Source: Stenotrophomonas sp. SAM-B
GTDB lineage: Bacteria; Pseudomonadota; Gammaproteobacteria; Xanthomonadales; Xanthomonadaceae
Reading direction: 5' to 3'
Length of the DNA stretch: 64,000 nt
NCBI RefSeq assembly: GCF_013387485.1
Contig: NZ_JABBXB010000007.1
Coordinates: 1-64,000, forward strand
The position numbers and the translations under genes are program-made. Positions within the stretch are counted from its first letter, which is position 1. Each line of letters opens with the position of its first letter. Under the pieces are notes generated by a model, which searched no databases, was not told the DNA's origin, and worked only from the letters and a program-made list of their open reading frames with translations. This document shows positions 9,676 through 18,143 of this stretch, in pieces.

Positions 9676-10251
9676 ATGTCCGTTCCCCCCGCGCTGCATG
9701 CCCTGGACGCCCGCCGTTCGGTCCCCGCCAAGCAACTCGGCGAGCCCGGCCCCGACCCGGCGACCCTGCTGCGGATGCTGGCCTCGGCCGTGCGCGTGCC
9801 CGACCACGGCAAGCTGGTGCCCTACCGCTTCCTGCGGATCACCGGCGATGCGCGTCACAGTCTGGGCGCGTTCCTCGCCGAGCGCGCCGTCCAGCGCGAC
9901 CCCCAGGTGTCGCCGGCCCAGCTGGACAAGGACCGCCAGCGTTTCTCCCATGCCCCGCTGGTCATCACCGTCATCGCCAGCCCGCGCCCGAACCCCAAGG
10001 TGCCCGAGGCCGAACAGCTGATGACCGCCGGCTGCGTCTGCTTCGCCCTGCTGCAGGCCGCGCAGGCGCTGGGCTTCGGCGCCCAGTGGCTGACCGCCTG
10101 GATGGCCTTCGACCCCGCCGTGCACGCCCACCTCGGGCTGGCCGAGGGCGAGCAGATCGCCGGCTTCATCCACATCGGCACGCCGAAGACCGCGGTTCCC
10201 GAGCGCGAGCGCCCGGATCCCGCCGCGCTGCTGCAGGACTGGGAGGGCTGA
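9676..10251 (+). CDS. Nitroreductase family protein (YdjA-like)
   Basis: The 191-residue FMN-dependent nitroreductase-fold protein has the N-terminal ARRSVPAKQL segment (flavin phosphate contact), VPDHGKLVPYRFLRI and a C-terminal HIGTPKTAVPERERP motif usual in single-domain YdjA-type enzymes. It likely reduces an unknown electrophile using NAD(P)H. The frame is open upstream to 9571, but ATG 9676 begins the conserved sequence and follows the TATAAT promoter. It is the first of four close genes on the plus strand. Confidence 0.88.
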   Translation: MSVPPALHALDARRSVPAKQLGEPGPDPATLLRMLASAVRVPDHGKLVPYRFLRITGDARHSLGAFLAERAVQRDPQVSPAQLDKDRQRFSHAPLVITVIASPRPNPKVPEAEQLMTAGCVCFALLQAAQALGFGAQWLTAWMAFDPAVHAHLGLAEGEQIAGFIHIGTPKTAVPERERPDPAALLQDWEG

Positions 10252-10252
10252 G

Positions 10253-11218
10253 ATGTCCGCCCTTGCTGCCGGCCCCGGCATGGCCCCGCCGCCGCTGCGT
10301 GCGCCGTTGTACCTGGTCGATGCCAGCCTGTACGTGTTCCGCGCCTGGCATTCGATGCCGGATGAGTTCCAGGACCAGCAGGGCTGGCCGACCAATGCCG
10401 TGCACGGCTTCGCGCGCTTCCTGCTCGACCTGCTCGAGCGCGAGCGGCCGGCGAACATCGCCATCGCGTTCGATGAAGCGCTGGACAGCTGCTTCCGCCA
10501 CCGCATCTATGCCGCCTACAAGGCCAACCGCGATCCCGCGCCGGATGCGCTGCGCCGCCAGTTCGCGCACTGCAAGGCGCTGTGCACCGCGCTCGGCCTG
10601 GCGGTGCTGGCCCACCACGAATACGAAGCCGACGACCTGATCGGCAGCGCCTTGCACGCGCGCCGCGACGCCGGCATGCGCGGGGTGATCATCTCCGCCG
10701 ACAAGGACCTCTCGCAGCTGCTGTTCGAGCATGACGAGCAGTGGGATTACGCGCGCAACCAACGCTGGGGCATGGCCGGTGTCAAAGCCCGCCACGGCGT
10801 GCATGCGCACCAGATCGCCGACTACCTGGCGCTGTGCGGCGATGCGGTCGACAACATCCCCGGCGTGACCGGCGTGGGCGCCAAATCGGCCGCCGTTCTG
10901 TTGGCGCATTTCGGCAGCCTGGACGTGTTGTATGAGCGCCTGGACGAAGTGCCGTTCCTGCGCCTGCGCGGTGCGGCGCAGATGGCGGTGCGGCTGCGCG
11001 AACAGCGCGAGCATGCGCTGCTGTGGCGCCAGCTGACCACGATTGCGCTGGATGCCCCGCTGGAGGGCGCCGCCGTCGATTTCAGCCGTGGCGTGGCCGA
11101 CGCGCAGATGCTGCAGGGCCTGTGCGATGCGCTGCGGTTCGGGCCGTTGACCCGTCGCCGCCTGTTCACCGCCGCCGGCCTGTCCGATTCCTCTTCCGTT
11201 GCCAGCGAGTTCGCATGA
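10253..11218 (+). CDS. 5'-3' exonuclease / flap endonuclease-like protein
   Basis: The 321-residue protein has the PIN/FEN fold of the 5'-3' exonuclease domain of DNA polymerase I. Metal-binding acids occur in YLVDASLYVFRAW, the AFDEALDSCFRHRIYAAYKA segment, YEADDLIG and VIISADKDLSQL. The helix-hairpin-helix region is DAVDNIPGVTGVGAKSA. It is a stand-alone exonuclease (Xni/ExoIX type), not fused to a polymerase. It starts one base after the nitroreductase stop and overlaps the next gene by ATGA. Confidence 0.9.
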   Translation: MSALAAGPGMAPPPLRAPLYLVDASLYVFRAWHSMPDEFQDQQGWPTNAVHGFARFLLDLLERERPANIAIAFDEALDSCFRHRIYAAYKANRDPAPDALRRQFAHCKALCTALGLAVLAHHEYEADDLIGSALHARRDAGMRGVIISADKDLSQLLFEHDEQWDYARNQRWGMAGVKARHGVHAHQIADYLALCGDAVDNIPGVTGVGAKSAAVLLAHFGSLDVLYERLDEVPFLRLRGAAQMAVRLREQREHALLWRQLTTIALDAPLEGAAVDFSRGVADAQMLQGLCDALRFGPLTRRRLFTAAGLSDSSSVASEFA

Positions 11219-11766
11219 GCCCTACTACGCAAGACCCGAAAGTTGTGTTTGAAGGCAAGTACCAGCGCATGGTCGTGCGCGGCACCTGGGAGTACAGCGA
11301 GCGCACCCACGCCGGCGGCCTGGCCGCGATCATCATCGCGGTTACCCCGGCAGACACCGTGCTGTTCGTCGAACAGTTCCGCATCCCGCTGCAGGCCAGG
11401 ACCATCGAGATGCCGGCCGGGCTGGTCGGCGACATCGATGCCGGCGAGTCGATCGAGGTTTCCGCCGTGCGCGAGCTGGAGGAAGAAACCGGCTGGACCG
11501 CCGAGCACGCCGAGGTGCTGATGATCGGCCCGACCTCCTCCGGTGCGAGCAGCGAGAAGATCGCCTTCGTGCGCGCCACCAGCCTGCGCAAGGTGGGTGA
11601 GGGCGGTGGCGATGCCAGCGAAGACATCACCGTGCACGAGATTCCGCGCGCCCGCGCCGCGGCATGGCTGGTCGAGAAGATGGGCCAGGGTTACGAGCTG
11701 GATGCCAAGCTGTGGGCCGGCCTGTGGATGATCGAACATCACCTGGACGGCACCCCGCGTGGCTGA
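11215..11766 (+). CDS. NUDIX hydrolase, ADP-ribose/GDP-mannose pyrophosphatase type
   Basis: The 183-residue protein contains a full Nudix box: G-x5-E-x7-REL-x-EE-x-GW at about 81-103 (GDIDAGE ... RELEEETGW). The upstream MPAGLVGDID and the TIEMPAGLV strand are usual in the ADP-ribose and GDP-mannose pyrophosphatase branch. The substrate cannot be fixed from sequence alone. The start overlaps the exonuclease stop as ATGA, so translation is probably coupled; its own stop overlaps the next gene by 8 bases. Confidence 0.9.
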   Translation: MSPTTQDPKVVFEGKYQRMVVRGTWEYSERTHAGGLAAIIIAVTPADTVLFVEQFRIPLQARTIEMPAGLVGDIDAGESIEVSAVRELEEETGWTAEHAEVLMIGPTSSGASSEKIAFVRATSLRKVGEGGGDASEDITVHEIPRARAAAWLVEKMGQGYELDAKLWAGLWMIEHHLDGTPRG

Positions 11767-12568
11767 TTCGTTGGCCCATCCGGACACCGCCACGGCCCTG
11801 CTGGGGCCGGCCGACCCGGCGCCGTTCACCGTGCACCAGGCGCAGGGCCGCTCACCGTTCCTGCTGATCGCCGACCATGCCGGGCAGCAGGTGCCGGCGT
11901 CACTGGCCGGGCTCGGCCTGCCGCAGGCCGAACTGGACCGCCACATCGGCTGGGACATTGGTATCGCCGGGGTCACCGTGGAACTGGCGCGCCTGCTGGA
12001 TGCGTGGGCGATCACCCAGACGTACTCGCGGCTGGTGATCGACTGCAACCGGCCGTTGGCCTCCCCCACGCTGATGCCGGCGGTCAGCGACCTCACCGTG
12101 GTGCCCGGCAACCAGGGCCTGTCGGCGCTGCAGCGGCAACAGCGCGTCGAGGCGATCCATGCGCCCTACCATGCGCGCATCGATGCCGAGCTGGACACGC
12201 GCCAGGCGCAGGCGCGGCCGACGTTGCTGGTGATGATGCACAGCTTCACCCCGGTGATGAATGACGCCGAGCGGCCGTGGCATGCCGGCGTGCTGTACCA
12301 CCGCGACACGCGGTTCGCACATCGCCTGCTGGATGCGCTGCGCGATGAAGGCGACCTGGTGGTGGGCGACAACCAGCCCTACGCGGTGAGCAGCACCAGC
12401 GACTATGCCGTGCCGGTGCATGGCGAAGGCCGTGGGCTGCTGCACGTGGAGCTGGAAATCCGACAGGACCTGATTGCCGATGCCGCCGGCCAGCAGGCCT
12501 GGGCGCAGCGATTGGCGCGCATCTTCACCGCCCTGCAGCCGCAGCTGGTCGCAGTGCCAGCGGCATAA
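11759..12568 (+). CDS. N-formylglutamate amidohydrolase family protein
   Basis: The 269-residue protein is of the N-formylglutamate amidohydrolase (HutG/FGase) family of zinc hydrolases: it has LLIADHAGQQVP, RHIGWDIG, SRLVIDCNRP, MMHSFTPVM and LLHVELEIRQDL. The family cleaves N-formylglutamate in histidine breakdown, but no hut genes are nearby and many homologues have other, unknown amide substrates. The GTG start overlaps the NUDIX gene by 8 bases. It closes the four-gene run. Confidence 0.88.
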   Translation: MADSLAHPDTATALLGPADPAPFTVHQAQGRSPFLLIADHAGQQVPASLAGLGLPQAELDRHIGWDIGIAGVTVELARLLDAWAITQTYSRLVIDCNRPLASPTLMPAVSDLTVVPGNQGLSALQRQQRVEAIHAPYHARIDAELDTRQAQARPTLLVMMHSFTPVMNDAERPWHAGVLYHRDTRFAHRLLDALRDEGDLVVGDNQPYAVSSTSDYAVPVHGEGRGLLHVELEIRQDLIADAAGQQAWAQRLARIFTALQPQLVAVPAA

Positions 12569-12588
12569 GGCGTACTGTCGACCAGCGC

Positions 12589-12613
12589 CGGTAGTGCCGG
12601 CCGCTGGCCGGCA
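12589..12613. repeat. REP palindrome
   Basis: A single GGTAGTGCCGGCCGCTGGCC-type unit lies between two convergent genes, 9 bases from the stop of the minus-strand gene. It could act as a 3' stabilising hairpin for either message. Confidence 0.75.
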
Positions 12614-12621
12614 ACCCAACA

Positions 12622-13287
12622 TCACCCCAGCGCAGGCGCCTCCATCCACGGAAACGCACGGTATCCGCGCATTTCCAGCGTAATGCCGGCCGCCTGGAAG
12701 CCCGCCGCAATCGCAGCGGCACGTGGGCGCTCCAGGTCGCGACCGAGTTCCACCGGCAGGTCACGGCACAACGCCAACGCCCGGCCCACCGGAACATCCA
12801 GCACCGCTGCAACGATGCGGGCAGCGCCCTTCACCTTCGATGACGGGCACTGCACCAGCGCCACGTCGAACGCGGCGAAAATCCCGCGCCCCACGCCCAG
12901 CGCACGCGCGGCCTGTCGTGCCTCGGCCGTCGCCTCGCCCAGTGCCTCATCGATGCCCGCCACCTGCAGGAACGCGTCGTACTCGCTGTAGTACGCCAGC
13001 GCCTGCGCGTAGTCGTCCAGCGTGGACAACGGACGCTGGCGCTTCTGCACGTCCAGCACATCGGCGAAGGTGGCGGCCTCCAGGTACGTGCTCAGCGCAT
13101 GCTCGGCAGCGAACGCCTCCACGCTGGGGTCGTCATGCTCAGCGTCATGGTCGGACAACCAGAACCGGGCATCACGTTCGTCGCCGTCGGTTGCGTAGAC
13201 CCAGCCATACCGGTCCCACACGTCACGGTCGTTGCTGCATCCCGCGATGGCCTCAAGCGCCTGGCCCAAGGCAAGAAGGTCGGTCAT
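12622..13287 (-). CDS. Hypothetical protein with an L7/L12-like C-terminal domain
   Basis: The 221-residue protein has an acidic, aromatic N-terminal half (YGWVYATDGDERDARFWLSD) that I do not recognise. The C-terminus from about 150 (GAARIVAAVLDVPVGRALAL, then LCRDLP ... AAGFQAAGITLEMRGY) follows the helix-turn-helix-strand pattern of the ribosomal L7/L12 C-terminal domain, which is sometimes reused outside the ribosome. ATG 13287 has AAGGATAAGG just upstream. It begins 4 bases after the MFS gene stop, so the two are probably co-transcribed. Confidence 0.7.
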   Translation of the reverse strand: MTDLLALGQALEAIAGCSNDRDVWDRYGWVYATDGDERDARFWLSDHDAEHDDPSVEAFAAEHALSTYLEAATFADVLDVQKRQRPLSTLDDYAQALAYYSEYDAFLQVAGIDEALGEATAEARQAARALGVGRGIFAAFDVALVQCPSSKVKGAARIVAAVLDVPVGRALALCRDLPVELGRDLERPRAAAIAAGFQAAGITLEMRGYRAFPWMEAPALG

Positions 13288-13291
13288 CGCC

Positions 13292-14737
13292 TTATCCTTC
13301 ACCCGCGCATACCGGCGCCGCCGTCGCGGCATCTTCCTGCGGCCGCAGCCACAGCGCGACGCCCACGCCCAGCAGCGCGAACAGCGCCGCGCCGTACTGT
13401 GCGTTGATCATGCCCTGCAGGGCCGCGTCACTGCTGGCGCCCGCGCTGCCACGACCGGCATTGGCCACCATCACCAGCAGCGCCAGGCCCAGCGCGCCAC
13501 CGATCTGCTGCGCCGTGGCGGCCATGCCGGAGGCCACGCCCTGCTGCGCGGCCGGCACGCCCTGCCCGGCTACGATCCACATCGAGGTCCAGGTGATGCC
13601 TTGGCCGAGGCTGAGCACCACGATGCCCGGCAGCAGCGCCCAGTAGGTCGCGCCATAGGGCAGCGCGACGGCGACCGCGGCGATGCCGATCGCGCCGGCC
13701 AGCATGCCCACCGTCAGCACCTGGCGCGGGGAACGCCGGGCGAGCATGCGCTCGGCGATGCGGATGCCGAACGTGCACACCAGGGTCGGCGGCAGGAACG
13801 CCAGCCCCGCCTGCAGCGCGCTCCAGCCATAGCCGTCCTGGTAGTACAGCGCGAGGAAGTAGTACTGCACGCCGTAGCTGCTCATGAACAGCATCGTCAG
13901 CAGCATCGCCGCACGCAGGCTGCGCAGGCGCAGCAGCGCGAACTGCATCAGCGGGTCGCGGCTGCGGCGTTCGATCTGCACGAAGGCCGCCAGCATCACG
14001 GCCGACACGACCAGGCAGACCAGCGTGCGTGGCGCCAGCCAGCCCCACTCCGGGCCCTGCACCAGCGTGGTCACCAGCAGGCTGCCGCCGACGGTCACCG
14101 TCATACAGCCGGCCAGATCGAACGAGCGGCCGGCCAGCGGCGCGGCGTCGCGCGGCAGCCACCAGCCACCGAGCAGCGCGCAGCCGCCGGCGAACGGCAC
14201 GATCACCAGCAGCACCGAGGCCCAGCCGAAGCTCTGGGTCAGCACGCCACCGAGCAACGTGCCCAGGGCCAGGCCGCCGGCGCTGGCCATCGACCAGATC
14301 GCCAGCGCGCGGTTGCGCGGCGCGCCTTCGGCGTAGAGCGTATTGATCAGCGCCAGCGTGGCCGGGAACAGCAACGCCGCACCGATGCCCTGAACCGCGC
14401 GGGCGGCGATCAGCAGCCAGGCGCTGTTGCTGAAGCCGCCGACCAGCGAGGCCAGCGCGAACAGCGCCATGCCCAGCCGATAGATCCGGCGGCGCCCCAG
14501 CAGATCGGCCGCGCGGCCGCCGAGCAGCAGGCAGCCGCCGAACGCCACCGTGTAGCCGCTGACGATCCACTGCAGCTGCTGGGCATTGATGTGCAGCTGC
14601 GCGCCCATCTCGTGCAGGGCGACGAAGATGATCGTGGAATCCAGCGCGATGATCAGCTGGGCGGTGGCGAGCAGGGCCAGGGCCAGGCGGGGGAACGCCA
14701 GCGCCGGGGTGCCAGCGGGAGACAGGGGGGAGGTCAT
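13292..14737 (-). CDS. MFS transporter of the DHA2 (14-helix) drug efflux type
   Basis: The 481-residue protein has about 14 membrane helices and the family marks LDSTIIFVALHEMG (motif D1 region), GGRAADLLGRRRIY (motif A) and ARAVQGIGAALLFPATLALI (motif C-like). Such proteins export drugs or small toxic compounds by proton antiport. The frame runs on upstream, but ATG 14737 starts the conserved part. The LysR gene diverges from it 109 bases away and is the likely regulator. Confidence 0.9.
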   Translation of the reverse strand: MTSPLSPAGTPALAFPRLALALLATAQLIIALDSTIIFVALHEMGAQLHINAQQLQWIVSGYTVAFGGCLLLGGRAADLLGRRRIYRLGMALFALASLVGGFSNSAWLLIAARAVQGIGAALLFPATLALINTLYAEGAPRNRALAIWSMASAGGLALGTLLGGVLTQSFGWASVLLVIVPFAGGCALLGGWWLPRDAAPLAGRSFDLAGCMTVTVGGSLLVTTLVQGPEWGWLAPRTLVCLVVSAVMLAAFVQIERRSRDPLMQFALLRLRSLRAAMLLTMLFMSSYGVQYYFLALYYQDGYGWSALQAGLAFLPPTLVCTFGIRIAERMLARRSPRQVLTVGMLAGAIGIAAVAVALPYGATYWALLPGIVVLSLGQGITWTSMWIVAGQGVPAAQQGVASGMAATAQQIGGALGLALLVMVANAGRGSAGASSDAALQGMINAQYGAALFALLGVGVALWLRPQEDAATAAPVCAGEG

Positions 14738-14817
14738 GCCGACTCGGTGGGACGTAAGAAGGTGGGCAGTCTCATTGATGACGCCGCATAAATAAACCCG
14801 GATACTTCGATATCTGT

Positions 14818-14833
14818 CATGCATATCTGCATG
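14818..14833. promoter_or_regulatory. Candidate LysR operator between the MFS and LysR genes
   Basis: A perfect inverted repeat CATGC-N6-GCATG (14818-14833) lies in the AT-rich divergent intergenic region, 13 bases before the LysR start. LysR proteins bind interrupted dyads in such places, so this is a plausible autoregulatory and MFS-controlling site. No experimental support. Confidence 0.4.
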
Positions 14834-14846
14834 AATCGGAGGAGCG

Positions 14847-15734
14847 ATGGACCTCAACGCCGTGCGCATGCTGGTGCAGGTGGCCGAAGCACGCAGCTTC
14901 ACGGTCGCCGCCGGCCAGCTGGGGATCAGCCAGTCCGGGCTGTCGCGGGCGATCGGGCGGCTGGAAAGCGCGCTCGGTGTGCGCCTGCTCCACCGCAATA
15001 CCCGCAACGTCAGCCTGACCCCGGATGGCCGCCAGTTCGTCGAACACTGCGCGCCGCTGCTGAGCGGGCTGGAGGATGCCGAGCGGCGCCTGGGCGATCG
15101 GCCGTCCACGCCCTCGGGCGTGTTGAAGCTGACCGCGCCGTCGATGTTCGGGCGCAAGGTGCTGGTGCCGCTGGCCGGGCAGCTGATGGCCGCGCATCCC
15201 CAGCTGCAGTTCGAGCTGGTGCTGAATGACCGGCTGGTCGATCTGGTCGAGGAAGGTTTCGATGCGGCGCTGCGCACCGGGCCGATCAGCGATGTGCGCA
15301 TGGTGGCGCGGCCCCTGCGGCCGTTGAACTGGGTCACGGTCGCCTCGCCGGCCTATATCGCGCGGTACGGAGAACCGGCCAGCGTCGATGCACTGCACGA
15401 TCACGCCTGCCTGGCGGTGCGCAATCTGCGCAGCGGGCGGTTGGTGGACTGGCAGTTCCGCGAGACCGACGGTCAGCTGCGCGAGTTCACCCCGCCGGCG
15501 CGGATGGTGTTCGACAGCGGCGACCCGCTGGTGGAAGGCGCGCTGGCCGGGATCGGCATCGTGCAGGTGATGGATTTCGCGGTGGCCGATGCGCTCGCCG
15601 ACGGCCGGCTGCAGCGGGTGCTGCAACCGTTCGAGGGGCGCAGCCGGGTGCTGTCGCTGGTATACCCGCCCTCGCGGCAGGCTTCGCCGAAGCTGCCGGT
15701 GTTGGCGCAGGCTTTGTTGGGCGGTGATTGGTAA
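14847..15734 (+). CDS. LysR family transcriptional regulator
   Basis: The 295-residue protein has the N-terminal winged helix-turn-helix at about 1-60 (FTVAAGQLGISQSGLSRAIG, then RLESALGVRLLHR) and a periplasmic-binding-like effector domain from about 90. GGAGGAG lies just before the ATG. The divergent arrangement with the MFS exporter gene suggests it controls efflux in response to a small ligand. Confidence 0.92.
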   Translation: MDLNAVRMLVQVAEARSFTVAAGQLGISQSGLSRAIGRLESALGVRLLHRNTRNVSLTPDGRQFVEHCAPLLSGLEDAERRLGDRPSTPSGVLKLTAPSMFGRKVLVPLAGQLMAAHPQLQFELVLNDRLVDLVEEGFDAALRTGPISDVRMVARPLRPLNWVTVASPAYIARYGEPASVDALHDHACLAVRNLRSGRLVDWQFRETDGQLREFTPPARMVFDSGDPLVEGALAGIGIVQVMDFAVADALADGRLQRVLQPFEGRSRVLSLVYPPSRQASPKLPVLAQALLGGDW

Positions 15735-15741
15735 CCCGCCG

Positions 15742-15819
15742 CATCACGACCAACGGTCGTGATCTACCGCGCGACGTCAGGGGGTGACCCGGTAGGTGCC
15801 GACCGTTGGTCGGCACGCC
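15742..15819. repeat. Two palindromic repeats (ATCACGACC and GTGCCGACC types)
   Basis: ATCACGACC-AAC-GGTCGTGAT lies at 15742-15762 and GTAGGTGCCGACC-GTT-GGTCGGCAC at 15792-15816. They belong to the same class as the units at 2545, 24310 and 44817, and sit between the convergent LysR and pip genes. Confidence 0.7.
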
Positions 15820-15823
15820 TCCA

Positions 15824-16768
15824 TCAACCCGCGAAGCGATCCGTCGCACGCACCAGCGCGTCGACATTCTCGGCTTCGAACGCGGAGTGACCCGACGCCG
15901 GGCTGATCTCCAGCGTCGATTTCGGCCACGCCTTGTGCAGTTCCCACGCACTCTGCAGCGGGCAGACCACGTCGTAGCGGCCGTGCACGATCACGCCGGG
16001 AATATCGGCGATGCGGTGCGCGTCACGCAGCAGTTGCTCTTCCACCTCGAAGAAACCGCCGTTGACGAAGTAATGATTCTCGATGCGGGCGAAGGCCAGT
16101 GCGAACTGCGGATCCTGGTGGCTGTTCACGAAGTCATCGTCCACGTGCAGGAAGCTGGTCGCGCCTTCCCACACGCTCCACGCCTTGGCCGCGGCCAAGC
16201 GGGTGGCTTCATCGTCGCTGGTCAGGCGGCGGTGGAAGGCGGAGATCAGGTCGTGGCGCTCCACGGCCGGGATCGGCTCGAGGTAATGCTCCCACGCATC
16301 CGGGAACAGGCGGTTGGCGCCTTCCTGGTAGAACCATTCCAGCTCCCAGCGGCGCAGCATGAAGATGCCGCGCAGGACCAGTTCGGTCACGCGCTGCGGG
16401 TGGGTCTGGGCATAGGCCAGCGCCAGGGTCGAGCCCCAGCTGCCGCCGAAGACCTGCCAGCGATCCACCTTGAGGTGCTCGCGCAGCTTCTCGATATCGG
16501 CGACCAGGTCCCAGGTGGTGTTGTCGACCAGGTCCGCATGCGGCGTGGAACGGCCGGCACCGCGCTGGTCGAACAGGATGATCCGGTACTTGGCCGGGTC
16601 GTGGAACTGGCGCATTTTGTCGCTGCAGCCGCCGCCCGGGCCACCGTGCAGCAGCACCACCGGCTTGCCGTCGGGATTGCCGCACTGCTCGAAGTACAGC
16701 GTGTGGCGGTCATCGACCTTCAGGGTGCCGACGTCGTAAGGGGTGATGGCGGGATACAGCGTACGCAT
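15824..16768 (-). CDS. pip: Proline iminopeptidase
   Basis: The 314-residue alpha/beta hydrolase removes N-terminal proline from peptides. The oxyanion-hole motif HGGPGGGC is at about 41-48, the nucleophile serine is in GGSWGSTLALAYA at about 108-120, and the catalytic Asp and His lie in GRYDVVCPL and SGHSAFE near the C-terminus. Length and motifs match the Xanthomonas enzyme closely. It starts at ATG 16768 and appears to be transcribed alone. Confidence 0.95.
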   Translation of the reverse strand: MRTLYPAITPYDVGTLKVDDRHTLYFEQCGNPDGKPVVLLHGGPGGGCSDKMRQFHDPAKYRIILFDQRGAGRSTPHADLVDNTTWDLVADIEKLREHLKVDRWQVFGGSWGSTLALAYAQTHPQRVTELVLRGIFMLRRWELEWFYQEGANRLFPDAWEHYLEPIPAVERHDLISAFHRRLTSDDEATRLAAAKAWSVWEGATSFLHVDDDFVNSHQDPQFALAFARIENHYFVNGGFFEVEEQLLRDAHRIADIPGVIVHGRYDVVCPLQSAWELHKAWPKSTLEISPASGHSAFEAENVDALVRATDRFAG

Positions 16769-16870
16769 GACAGGAACTCCATGTGGAATGACAGTCGCCG
16801 CATCACGCTGCGCGGCGGCCCGGTGGACAGGTCATTCTAGCCTCGGGGTCACCGCAGGGACGGCACGCGG

Positions 16871-17716
16871 TCAGGCCGGCAGACAGCCCAGGCTCACCCG
16901 GTCGCGCTGTTCCAGATCGTGCTCGGTGGCGACCGACTGGAAACCGGCGCTCCGCAGCAGCGCGCGGATCGCCTCGCCCTGGTCCCAGCCGTGTTCGATC
17001 AGCAGCCAGCCGCCGGGAAGCAGGTGCGCTGCCGCACCGGCGATGATCAGCCGGATGTCATCCAGCCCGTCGTGGCCGGAGGCCAGCGCGGTGGCCGGCT
17101 CGAAACGCAGGTCGCCCTGCACCAGGTGCGGGTCGGCGCTGGCGATATACGGCGGGTTGGTCGCGATCAGATCGAACCGCTCACCCGCCAGCGGGGCATA
17201 CCACGCGCCTTGCCGGACGCTGACGTTGCCCAGCGCGTGACGCTGCGCGTTGCGCGCCGCGACCGCCAATGCGGCCTCGCTGAGGTCGGTGGCGATGACA
17301 GTGGCCTGCGGCCGTTCGCTGGCCAGCGCCAAGGCGATCGGGCCGCTGCCGGTGCCCAGATCCGCGATCCGCAACGGGCGGTTCTCCGGCAACCGCGCCA
17401 GCGCCAGCTCGACCAGCAGCTCGGTCTCCGGGCGCGGAATCAGGGTGGCCGGGCTGACCTCCAGATCCAGCGTCCAGAAACCGCGGCGGCCCAGCAGGTA
17501 GGCCACCGGCGCGCCGGCCACGCGCTTGGCGAGCAGGGCCTCGAACGCCGCGGCATGCGCCGGCTCGACCGGATCGGTGGCGTGCGCGAACAGCCAGCTG
17601 CGCTCGCGCTCCAGGACGTGCAGCAACAGCAGTTCCGCTTCATGCCGACCTTCCACGCCGGGCAGGCGGGTGGCGGCATCGGCGAGCAGCTGGCGGATGT
17701 CAGGGGCGGCGGTCAT
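16871..17716 (-). CDS. prmC: Release factor N5-glutamine methyltransferase
   Basis: The 281-residue SAM-dependent methyltransferase modifies the GGQ glutamine of RF1 and RF2. An N-terminal helical domain (about 1-75) is followed by the methyltransferase fold with [16 protein letters not shown] at about 117-132 and the catalytic NPPY in [11 protein letters not shown] at about 182-192. ATG 17716 starts [11 protein letters not shown], the conserved N-terminus; the open frame continues 111 bases upstream. Confidence 0.94.
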   Translation of the reverse strand: MTAAPDIRQLLADAATRLPGVEGRHEAELLLLHVLERERSWLFAHATDPVEPAHAAAFEALLAKRVAGAPVAYLLGRRGFWTLDLEVSPATLIPRPETELLVELALARLPENRPLRIADLGTGSGPIALALASERPQATVIATDLSEAALAVAARNAQRHALGNVSVRQGAWYAPLAGERFDLIATNPPYIASADPHLVQGDLRFEPATALASGHDGLDDIRLIIAGAAAHLLPGGWLLIEHGWDQGEAIRALLRSAGFQSVATEHDLEQRDRVSLGCLPA

Positions 17717-18033
17717 GGCGGGACGGAACAGCGGTGGGGCGCGCAGTGTAGTCCACGGGGCCATGGGAGCCGGCCCCGCGCCAGGGCTGTCCGCGACCGG
17801 CAACCGATTGAATCCACGCATCGACACTCATATATGGATCTGTGGCCACTATCGATTTCAGTCCGAAATCCGGGTCCGTCGGCCGCCCGGCCCGCGCAAC
17901 CGTTCAGGTTGCTGCTCCCCCCGGATATGCAGAAGCTATGGCACCGCCCGCCGCCTGTTCGGGCGTGGTCATTGCGCTGCAACGGTTCTGACGGATAGCG
18001 CCGCCACCCTTCATCGCAGGATCAGCTGCTTTT
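17717..18033. other. Non-coding region between prmC and the ahpC promoter
   Basis: This stretch is divergent between prmC (minus) and ahpC (plus). The only frames crossing it are short and have no recognisable product. It presumably holds the prmC promoter and the distal part of the ahpC control region; I see no repeat, RNA gene or strong hairpin. Confidence 0.5.
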
Positions 18034-18050
18034 GATAGTCTATGTCTATC
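18034..18050. promoter_or_regulatory. Candidate OxyR-binding half of the ahpC promoter
   Basis: A perfect GATAG-N7-CTATC inverted repeat is 94 bases upstream of the ahpC start. OxyR binds ATAG-N7-CTAT-N7-ATAG-N7-CTAT; the first pair here matches exactly, while the second pair at the expected distance matches poorly. oxyR itself lies 2.5 kb downstream, and ahpC is a classic OxyR target in Xanthomonas. Confidence 0.55.
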
Positions 18051-18143
18051 GCATAGATGCAATCAATGGATTGTCCTTATGGGAACGGAGCCGCTAACCT
18101 GTGTTGGTCGCTTCACCCACCCCCTTCACCAAGAGGAACAACG

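Noticed and set aside
13292-15337. 681-residue MFS protein with a long N-terminal extension
   Set aside because: The extension is antisense to the LysR gene and has no membrane or domain features; the ATG at 14737 starts the transporter.
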